A program made the translations under genes and the position numbers. A stretch of 64,000 nt of DNA from Mansonella perstans (Eukaryota > Nematoda > Chromadorea > Rhabditida > Onchocercidae). Each line of letters starts with the position of its first letter. Positions within the stretch are counted from its first letter, which is position 1. The notes beneath the pieces were generated by a model, which worked only from the letters and a program-made list of their open reading frames with translations, was not told where the DNA came from and searched no databases. The stretch spans positions 29,367 through 93,366 of the forward strand of contig JBAMDO010000212.1 of assembly GCA_037074765.1 (NCBI GenBank), written 5' to 3'. This document shows positions 24,301-33,271 of this stretch, in pieces.

Positions 24301-25966
24301 ATCAATCGCGGTATTCTGGCTGAAGGTAATATCAAATTATATCAATTTCTTAGTAATTTGTCAAAATTTTTAAATAATCTTGCTACATATTTATTACGCT
24401 TTACTAGTCATAGAAGAATTCAGGTTGTGGTTCCTTGCTGGCTGGATTACTTGGTCCGGGCGTTGGTATGACAACACACACGGAAAATATTGGTGTCATT
24501 GGTGTCACACGAGTACGTAAATCCTCCTGAATTTGTAGCAGACAACATTTATATGGCTTTTTGAATTCCATCATCTTTAAAATTTTTTTTCATCCCGCCA
24601 GACTTGAAGATGTGTGGTACCTGTTTATTTTTCCTTGCTTCATAGATTATTATTTTGATATATCTACATTTGAAATGAAATCAACTGGTACCATTAGCAG
24701 ATAATCATTTGATTTATTTTTTGCATATTTATTAACACTATTATCTCTCAAACTCATTAGTCTTACTTTAATGATATCAGGTAGCAAGTCGGTTTACAAT
24801 GGTGTTAGCTGGAGTGATACTTATCCTGTTGGGCATTTTTACAAAAATCGGTGCATTGTTGTCAACGATCCCAGATCCGTTGGTTGGTGGTATTTTAGCT
24901 AGCAGTATGGCAATGGTTGGTGGTGTAGCAATAGCCAATATCCAGCAGGTATAGTTCTTTTTCAATCTTCACTTATTTAATAGGGTTTTCATTGGTTCAT
25001 TATGTTCATTAAGTGGTGAGATCAGATTTCAAGTCCAGTTAGACTTGAAGTTAATATCATTGTACCAATTCAGGAAGCATTACATTAGCTTCGCATTTTA
25101 TATTAAATGCTCAGAAATATGTTCTTAGAAATTATTCCGCTTTCTAAATTATTTTAGGTCGATTTGAAATGTACACGGAACGTAGCAGTACTAGGATTCT
25201 CGATAATGGTTGGAATGATTGTCCCACGCTATTTTCAAGAGAACCCTATCAGTACAGGTTTCTCTTCCTTTCATTTGTTCCAAGAGATTCTTTAATTAAT
25301 GGATTGTATTATTTTTCTCGTATGTGTTCAGGAGTCGCTGTAATCGATCAAATCCTCACAGTTCTTCTTACATTACCAATGTTCGTTGGCGCATCTGTTG
25401 CATGCATTCTTGATAATACTGTCTCAGGTAATTTCAAATTACTTAACGATAGCAGTGGTATATCTAAGCAAAACCTTATGAAAAATTCAATAAAATTCCA
25501 TACAATGATTTCTTGCTTATTAAGAAACAACGCGCAGTTCGTATTACATTAGTCAAACAAATAGCGCCTATCCGTAATGCCGAATTTATCCGATTATTTA
25601 ATAAATGAATTTTCATTGATACGCAGATTACACTAAAGCATAACTGTTCATACGAGTTTGCTGAGGACGAATGTTGATAGCAATCATTTAATCACTTTTA
25701 TTTTTTTTTTAAAAACTCTTGGAATATATTATTACTGCGATGTGGAATCATTAACTAAGTAATTGATTCCTTCAGGTGCTACTCGTGAGCAACGTGGTTT
25801 ACGTTCGCGTGGTTTAGCATATGAGTTGGGTGAGAATGGTTACGATGTGTATTCATTCCCAGTTTGTTTGATGAAATTGATCGAGAAGGCTTCTTTTTTA
25901 AAAGTGTTACCATTCATACCGAAGGAAAAGAAAATTACCAATCGTGTAAATGGTTCATTATCATGA
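21346..25966 (+). CDS. SLC23-family nucleobase/ascorbate transporter (NAT)
   Basis: Multi-pass membrane permease of the NAT/SLC23 family, which carries ascorbate, urate or nucleobases. Exons: 21346-21486, 22114-22274, 22518-22653, 23026-23204, 23613-23730, 23883-24030, 24170-24325, 24424-24512, 24781-24948, 25158-25257, 25332-25427, 25776-25966. All phases agree; 560 aa, normal for the family. About 45 polar residues precede the first hydrophobic segment. The NAT signature [QEP]NxGxxxxT[RKG] is present as ENIGVIGVTR at 367-376. Downstream helices (ASRFTMVLAGVILILLGIF, PDPLVGGILASSMAMVGG) follow the family order, and the tail is basic. The donor of exon 2 (AG|GTTCTT) is weak but keeps the conserved GTRLAL junction. 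Substrate cannot be decided from sequence: the first signature residue is Glu, whereas vertebrate ascorbate carriers have Pro. Confidence 0.93.
23332..23612 (+). repeat. Three diverged tandem repeats in SLC23 intron 4
   Basis: Units starting AACTAATTTAG at 23332, 23419 and 23512 share the order (AACTAATTT)-(GCAGAA)-(CTTTAAATCAAATTCAAAA)-(TAAATTTTGA). The last unit ends in ACTTAAATTTAG at 23612, which is the acceptor used by exon 5. The exon border therefore lies inside the repeat. The 68-codon ORF at 23528 is repeat plus exon in the wrong frame. Confidence 0.6.
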
Positions 25967-27211
25967 TTATAATGAAAAGTTATGATCTTCCATTAGATAT
26001 GAAGAGGCAAGAATTAGTAAAATGCATTGAAGATTGTGAAATATTTCAAAAAAATTTCGAGATTTTTCATCAAAACTCTAGAGATTTTATACAACTATCT
26101 TTTTAACGAAGCTAACAATTGTCAAATCCATCTCATCTATTCCTGCTTCGCATTACCGATCAATGCATTCATTCCTGAGATATTTGATGAAATGTCCTCA
26201 GAACAAAACGCATTCCGTCTTAAGGAAATTGCCCTTTCGAGCAATTTTTTTAAACCAAAATTTTTACTTTTCCGAGACAATAAATTTGTTGGAGCTCCCT
26301 TTTTTTTTTTTTCAAAATATTTGCTTTTCATGCAAATAGCAAAAACTTTTAAACTAAACCAATGAATTTGTGCGAATCTTTAGGATATTCTGGAACAGTT
26401 CGGAAATTTTAAATAGAATCGTGGAAAACATTAAAAAATCCACAATAAGATTTTCTTGATCCTCTTATGATTTCATTCTTCTAAACTTTAACTTTCATCG
26501 TCGTGTATTCCAATTTTATGAGAAATAGAAAAACGAAATACCTACTGTTTATCTTCAACAGATTACTGATCTTTCTCTCCATTTTTTTTTCCTTTGAGAG
26601 AAACATCACGATACCATATTTACAACACTATATCAGTGTATTAAATCATTTTTGAAGTATGCATAAAAATTCCATAACGACGGAAATGAATCATTCTGTT
26701 TTCATTCAGCAGTAATAATTCTCCGTAATACTGTAACTATTCCTTATCATACTTTACTTTTTTTTTGCTGATTTTGTAAAGATTTTTATCGTTTCTATGT
26801 TTATCGTAATGTCTTAAGAAATATCACACAAAGCTTTCTGGAATAATACAAAGAAAACTTGACAGAATGATGAATGATTTAAGACATTCCAGTAAGATAA
26901 TAACAATTCAAAGTTGCGAAAAACTCAAAAAAGCATGAAGTTGAGATGTTAACAAGTGTAAAGATTTGAGAAAGAATTTACATAGAACATTAGAAAGAAA
27001 AAAAGCTGTGACATTGTTCAGGTCGTTGTCTTTTCCAATTTCAATTGATTTTACTTACGTGTCGAAGAAATATTCCGGAAAAAATTCAAACAGTTTATAT
27101 TATTCCGAAATAGACTGAGAAGGGATAAAGCTGAGCAAGTGATAGAAACCTTCAGGATGTCAGAAATCTATCTTTTTCATTAGCAATTCTTCAAATCAAA
27201 CCTTAGCTTTT
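25967..27211. other. 3' flank between convergent genes
   Basis: Follows the SLC23 stop and precedes the stop of the minus-strand gene at 27212, so it should contain both 3' UTRs. ORFs at 25864-26106 and 26027-26365 are frame-shifted continuations of the last SLC23 exon and low-complexity sequence. No canonical AATAAA close to either stop is clear. Confidence 0.5.
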
Positions 27212-28806
27212 CTAATTCTTGTTTTTATGTTCTGTGAGAAGGACAAATGATTCATAAGAGATAGAGATGTAAGATTGAATGAAAACGATGTCGGAATCGT
27301 AAGAGATCCAATCCTTTCACCCTGAATCATTCTTTGTAGCCTATCAACATTAAAGTATGAGAGAACTTCCAGCATGAATAATGCCGTATAAAGAAGGGAT
27401 GTTAATACCTGGGGGAAGGGAAAAGAATTCTACGCTATTAGAGAATGATATTAAGAAATAAATGACCCAGCCGCAAGGTCATTTTAATTAATTGCATGAA
27501 AAATTCGGAAGAAAAGTCCGAGCAAATATCCGAGCAAAAAAAGATTCGCACACAAATGATATATTTCAAATATAATCGATAACTAACTTTGCACCGGAAT
27601 TGCTCAAGCGAAGAAATCAGAATCGCATGCAGATCAATCGTTTTCTGCATTTTGTCATTAAATCTATCCGTAAGTGTCGTTTTTTTATTATCAACATTAA
27701 TTACTGAGATTCCGAGAATTCACCCTAAGAAATTCAGTCCATCGTGTGCAGCGTTTGGTAGACATGAAGCCTGCAAAGTACTTTCAATCTCCGTAGTCCT
27801 GAAAAATTTTTTAGAAAAAGCAGAAAAGTGACCGAACTGAAACAGGTTGATAATTATCACTTCGCAGTATTAAATGAAGGAGTTTCCTTTAATAAATAGT
27901 TGATTTAATTTACTGCGTGCAAAAATTATCTGTCCGAGGTGAACAAAAATCACAAGTGATATATTTCAAACATTATCGTTGACTGTATCGGAGTTTAACA
28001 ATTTAAAAATTTTTAAAGTTGTGCATTTTTGTAATTATCACACATCGAAGCATTGCTGAAATATATAACTGGAAACACTTCGAATTTGCAACATCATTTC
28101 CTCATTTGACGATTTTTCATCGTTGCTTTGCGCATGCAACATCAGTTGTTTCTTCCAGTGTTACTAAAATTTCAAGCTGTGATTCAACGTTAACAATTTT
28201 CCGCATTTAAAATCACTCAGTTGTACTTCTTAATAAGAAAAATTTTGTTTTCGTTCATTAATAATGTCTGAAAAAACCGAGCTTTCATTAATAATAATGT
28301 CTGAATTTTTTTTAAATAGTCAGACAGTGGTAAAGAAATATTCTGAAATAGAAATCAAAAATTTCAAAAATCCAATTCTTTGAAACAGTATAGTTCAACG
28401 ATGGCTTATTAACACAAGATTTATTTTTCAATAAAAAATAACAATAATTGATAGAAATACCCTTTTTAGTCCAAAAATAAAATAAAACCAATTACAGTTT
28501 GCATCAATGCCCTGTGTTTCTTGAAGATAAATCGATTCGTTTTGCTACTTCCACGAAAGTTCACTTGAATTTTTACTCGTATTAGTAAATGACCTTCGCA
28601 CTTTTCTCCATTTTCTCTTTTGGTGGGTTGTATCAAATTATAGCAGATTTCTACACAAAAGACAATTCTTCCACCAAAAACTTTTTTAGGCTTTGCCATC
28701 GGCAGAAAAACACTCTTTGCTAGTGAAGAATATAATAAAATTTACCCTCGCTTTTTTCGCTATCTCCAGTTTTAAATCCATTTTCATCAGTCGTTCTCCA
28801 ATTCAT
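27212..28806 (-). CDS. Unrecognised multi-exon gene, partial model
   Basis: Not recognised. Exons read on the minus strand: 28806-28746 (MNWRTTDENGFKTGDSEKSE), 28719-28496 (MAKPKKVFGGRIVFC...), 28342 to at least 28276 (NISLPLSDYL...DIIINESS), then a poorly resolved stretch 28210-28030 (LEILVTLEETTD; EKSSNEEMMLQIRSVSSYIF in a shifted frame), 27798-27724 (TTEIESTLQASCLPNAAHDG), 27663-27588 (DKMQKTIDLHAILISSLEQF), 27408-27321 (VLTSLLYTALFMLEVLSYF), 27231-27212 (EHKNKN, stop). The last four exons have good borders (TTTTTCAG, CCCCCAG, TCTCACAG; GTGAAT, GTTAGT, GTGAAA) and agree in phase. The gap between the first two exons is only 26 nt, too short for a normal intron, so translation may start at 28699 instead. 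A rapidly evolving gene or a decaying one are both possible. Confidence 0.5.
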
Positions 28807-28990
28807 CTATTTCAGTTTGGACAAACGTGGAATCAGTCATTATTGAACTATTACCTTAAATTAAGTCCTTAAAAGCTACAGCGATAAGAAGAATGCAATC
28901 ATCATAAGAACCTTTTCTATGATTATCATTAAGTTCAGTTATTCATTTCAGTAGTCAAGAACAATGTGTTTTTAATTTTCTTCGACCTTT

Positions 28991-29620
28991 TCTACCACTC
29001 AAAAATGAACTAGTAAAAGAAAAAAATAAAAGAAGTAAAAGGAAAAAATATTAAAATATATTGAAATAAAAAATACTGAAATAATAAAAAATCTTTGATT
29101 ATTAAACAGTCATTAAAGAAGTCTCTTATTAATTCAATATTTTTCATTGAAATTTTTGAGTATCGTTCAGTGATCAAAAAATTATATGAAAAACATTGAA
29201 TTAATAAAAGACTTCTTCAATTACATTTTTTTGATGATTTTTCTTACTAGTTCATTTCTGAGTGATTAGAAATTGATCAAAGTATTATTGCGATAAAATT
29301 ATTCCAAGTACATAGTTTTTTGGAAATCAAAATTTTTGTGCACTAAAATTTTTAAATTTACAATCGATACTATTTAATAATCAAAAATTTTAATGAAATT
29401 TTGTGCACTAAAATTTTCAAATTTACAATGTAACATAAAAATTGTATGAAAAAATTTAATGAATAAAATCCTTCTTTAATTACATTTTTCTGAAGAAAAT
29501 TTAAAAATTTTAATTGCACAAAAAATTTGGTTTTCAAAAAACCATGCATGTATTTCCAATAAATTTTGATTCAATAATACTTTGACCTGCTTTTAATCAT
29601 TCAGAAATGAAACAATAAAA
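28991..29620. mobile_element. Foldback cluster of nested inverted repeats
   Basis: ACTCAAAAATGAACTAGTAA (28997-29016) is inverted at 29243-29264 and direct again at 29598-29615. Inside the first pair, 29111-29148 and 29186-29221 form a second pair of arms (TTATTAATTCAAT...). Inside the second pair, 29281-29352 and 29505-29581 form long arms (AGTATTATTG...). This gives two adjacent hairpin-forming elements that share a central arm, as in foldback or MITE insertions. No coding capacity is seen. Confidence 0.65.
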
Positions 29621-30152
29621 AAATTTTCAGAAAAAAAAGTAATCAAAGATGTTTTTTAGTCATTAAATATTTTTCTTCAAATTTTTTGATTACTAAAAAA
29701 GTATCGTTGTAATTTACAATGATTTTTGCTTGAAGTATTTGATAATTGTTAGCATCCGTAATAAAAAGCACTACAGAATAGACTTCTTTTGTTTTGTTTA
29801 ATCTTTCCAATGGAACATATCTGTCCACGATGCATCGTGCCAAAAGATCCAAAATTTCATCAACAAAGAAAGAGACTTACACAGAGCCTAGGCTCAAAGA
29901 AGATTGGGATTGACATTTTCAAATCAGTCATCATTAAGTATGGCTTTTTACTCTCAATGAAAAATGAAGTCTCAGATTATTTTTGTCGATATTGTGATGG
30001 GTTTAAAGAAAAGAGTTCATCCATTTGGCTGCAAAAAGTTTTTATTACTCTAAATTTTTATTAATTTTTATTACATTAAAGCATTTCGTAAAGACTTAAA
30101 AATGTTCTCTTCATTACTTACATTTATTACTTTTCTCTTTCTCAAATTCCAT
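29621..30152. other. Intergenic, no supported gene
   Basis: A+T-rich. Further fragments of the foldback sequence (TTTTTGATTACTAAAAAAGTATCG at 29683-29706) are present. The plus-strand ORF at 29789-30064 (91 codons, three CxxC-like Cys) has no splice context, and I do not call it a gene. Confidence 0.4.
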
Positions 30153-30712
30153 AGTGACGCTTACTTATTAACTTTGTTATCAGTACTGTTAGTGACACTT
30201 ACTTATTAACTTTGTTATCAGTATTCTGTTAGTGACACTTACTTATTAACTTTGTTATCAATATTCTGTTAGTGACGCTTACTTATTAACTTTGTTATCA
30301 ATATTCTGTTAGTGACACTTACTTATTAACTTTGTTATCAATATTCTGTTAGTGACACTTACTTATTAACTTTGTTATCAATATTCTGTTAGTGACACTT
30401 ACTTATTAACTTTGTTATCAGTATTCTGTTAGTGACACTTACTTATTAACTTTGTTATCAATATTCTGTTAGTGACACTTACTTATTAACTTTGTTATCA
30501 GTATTCTGTTAGTGACACTTACTTATTAACTTTGTTATCAATATTCTGTTAGTGACACTTACTTATTAACTTTGTTATCAATATTCTGTTAGTGACACTT
30601 ACTTATTAACTTTGTTATCAGTATTCTGTTAGTGACACTTACGTATTAACTTTGTTATCAGTATTCTGTTAGTGACGCTTATTGATTAACTTTATTATCA
30701 ATATTCTATTAA
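30153..30712. repeat. 40-bp minisatellite, 14 copies
   Basis: Unit AGTGACACTTACTTATTAAC followed by TTTGTTATCARTATTCTGTT. Copies start at 30153, 30191, and then every 40 bp from 30231 to 30671. Copies differ at one or two positions (ACACTT/ACGCTT; CAATATT/CAGTATT). The first and last copies are the most diverged, as expected for unequal exchange. Stops occur in all frames, so it is non-coding. Confidence 0.95.
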
Positions 30713-31370
30713 TTGTTCTTTATTCTTTTTAGACAATTAATACAGCTTTGTTTTATATATTGGCGGCTAATTTGCATGTAGCTATTTGTTATTGTAATGA
30801 ATCTTTTTCCTTTCACCTTTCCTCCTCCATCATTTCCATTTCGTTGCAATTTATAAGTGAAAATATATATTCTTGTTTGTGCCTTATTGTTATGTAAATG
30901 GGAGAATGTACAGACATCGTACTTCTCGTCTTTCCATTTCCAATATCGCTTACTTTACTTTCGAGAATAGTTTTTGACCGTTAGACTAGTTGTTTTAGAC
31001 TAGTTATTTACTAGTTGGTAGACTAATTAACTAGTTATTTTACATAGTAGCAGTATTTAAGGAGTTTGCATTGAATATACCGCTTGGGAGCTATTCGAAC
31101 CTTATGGACAAGTTTTGTCCTATTCATTATTTGCCTATTTTAATCCTATAAATCTTTACTAGTAGAATATTTTAAAATCCTATCAGTTGCACGATATTAA
31201 ATTCTATTGGATAAAGAATATCATTTCATAAACCAAGCATCGTTTTACACTGTAGTGTTGTGCGATGAATGCTGTTTTAGTGCCTGAAAAAATTTATACT
31301 CAACGATGGGTAAATTATTTACCGTTCATTGTATGAATCAAGTCAAGTGGTTTTTTTTAGATTACGCAAG
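30713..31370. other. Intergenic or 5' flank
   Basis: Sequence between the minisatellite and the next gene. An ATG at 31266 starts a 15-codon frame ending at a GTAAAT donor (31311). The following 51-nt segment ends in TTTTTTTTAG at 31360. Joining them puts the next exon out of frame, so I read the segment as a 5'-UTR intron or a trans-splice outron. Confidence 0.4.
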
Positions 31371-32718
31371 ATGTCAATAGATTCATTATCAGTAGTGAAA
31401 CCAGATCTACTATTGGCTGATAGCTCAAAGCATGCGTCACATTTAATTCCACTTGACGATACGAAACCAGTGAATCAGTTTGCATCTGTGTATAAAAAAG
31501 ATTTGAAAGCACCCAAACGTTGGTTTTGAAAATTTCCAACTTTCTTTGGCATTAAAAAATATGTCCTGTTTGTTTGTTGCTTCCGTAATAATTCCTTACA
31601 ACTTCACAAAAAAACTTTTTCATTGTTAATTATATTATATGTTAATTTAGATGTATTAAAACTAACAAAAATTCAGTATGATTGAAAGTTGATTTAGTAA
31701 TGTTGAGAAACATGACTTCATTACCAAAGTATAATTACAGATTTTCTCGATTGAATTAAAAAATATTAGATTACCGAGTCGTAGCTCGTACACTTGTTCA
31801 GTGAGTAAAAACCATCTTTTAACTGTATCGCAGTTTTCCATCAATTTTTCTATTACCTCCATTTGTTCATCTCACTTTATCATTTGTTAGCCACTAATTT
31901 TTGAAAAAATTGTCAGTAACATTAATTATTCTATTAAGGAAAGGTCTGTTCAATATTTTTTAATGTTAAATATAACTAAAAAATTAGATAGATAGATAAA
32001 TTAAAGAGATAGATAATTTTTTATGTTTAAAATTTTTATATTATAGATTTGGTGACGAATCGGAATGATCATGAATTGTTAAGTGAACATTCGCGAATGC
32101 GCAAAACCGTCGCAAACGTTATTGATGAACGTCGTACAATCGGTGGAACTGCATATGCAGAGCATTTCTTGCGGTAAGTGGCGATATAAGATACTTTCTT
32201 AAAACACTTTTGACCTTTGTAGAGATCAACACTAGAAGCTACTTCGATAAACGTCTTGACAACGAGGGTGACTTATATCATTTACTATTCTATAAAACTG
32301 TTGATGGTACGCGATTTACAACATGAATCCTCACTTTTTATTTTTTAATAATTTTGTTTCAAACAATTTTTGGAAGTTTCAAACAGATTTTATTGAGGAG
32401 TGGTATTGAGATTTCATTTAACTCAAACTTTTGAAAGAGAAGCCGAAATTATTGTTTCATTTCTTTATTTTTCTGCTTGAAAGTGAAGTTCAACCAAAAT
32501 TTGTTTCATGAAGTTTGCAATCTGTATTATAATTTATCAATAATTTCTTCGAAAATGTGTTATTTTTTTTCAGAGAACTGAAAACAGCCTCTCAGATAAA
32601 CCGTGGACCTCCAGGAATATCGCATAGTTCACATTTACACTGGGATTTGTTGCTTGGAAAAGATGAGACAATCGAGCCGTGTGATTATTTGAATTTTGAT
32701 TATACTGCTAAATTTTAA
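31371..32718 (+). CDS. Small conserved-looking protein of unknown function
   Basis: Not recognised. The ATG at 31371 follows a TTTTTTTTAG acceptor by 10 nt (likely SL addition). Exon 1 encodes MSIDSLSVVKPDLLLADSSK... up to about 31518. Exon 2 is 32047-32173 (acceptor TATTATAG, donor GTAAGT; RMRKTVANVIDERRTIGG). Exon 3 is 32574-32718 (acceptor TTTTTCAG; INRGPPGISHSSHLHWDLLL..., stop). Exons 2 and 3 join perfectly. Joining exon 1 to exon 2 needs a phase-1 donor, and the only one near the end is the weak AAAC|GTTGGT at 31518; without it exon 1 stops at 31527-31529. Predicted length is about 140 aa: soluble, hydrophilic, no signal peptide, one Cys in the last exon. Confidence 0.6.
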
Positions 32719-33128
32719 CTGAATGACACTGAAATGTTGTCAGCATAAAATTCCAACTATGTATCAGACATTAAAGAAATCTGAGGTCTATTCAAGTTTG
32801 CTGCTGAACTATTAACTGCATATGCAGTCCGTTTTTAAAATTATGAGCTTTAGAAGTCAATCATCTCTAGTTTAACAGTACTTTATGATTTCATTTATTG
32901 CTTCGTTTTGTTAGTACTAACTTTCTAGAACATCATATTTGATGGAGTAAGAGAAGAGCCGTACTAATAATAATAATATAAAACACATGATAGAGTTATT
33001 TTTATAATATCTGCGAAAATCAACATCATAAATATCAACAGATAAATGTTAAAAAATATATTTAACAAACAAATGATGTTTAAAATTTCATTAGTTTTAT
33101 TGTATTTGTATTTGATAATCATTTCTCG

Positions 33129-33134
33129 AATAAA
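33129..33134 (+). terminator. Possible poly(A) signal
   Basis: AATAAA 411 bp after the stop at 32718, and 92 bp before the acceptor in front of the Med6 gene. It is the nearest canonical signal for the 31.4-32.7 kb gene. Confidence 0.35.
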
Positions 33135-33220
33135 TGTTTACTTTTTTTGCATTTAATGCCATATCGGTTATTACCTATACATATTCATTAGTTATAGGAA
33201 AAGGGTGTAAAGTGATTGGT

Positions 33221-33235
33221 GCGATGTGTTTTCAG
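33221..33235 (+). promoter_or_regulatory. Probable trans-splice acceptor of the Med6 gene
   Basis: GCGATGTGTTTTCAG ends 36 bp before the Med6 ATG at 33272. No upstream coding exon is visible. Confidence 0.4.
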
Positions 33236-33271
33236 TAAGTAATATACTGATAGTATTGTAGAGAGAGGAAA

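Noticed and set aside
31266..31310. Coding first exon MNAVLVPEKIYTQRW for the 31.4-kb gene
   Set aside because: Joining it to the next acceptor gives a frame that stops; the ATG at 31371 is preferred.
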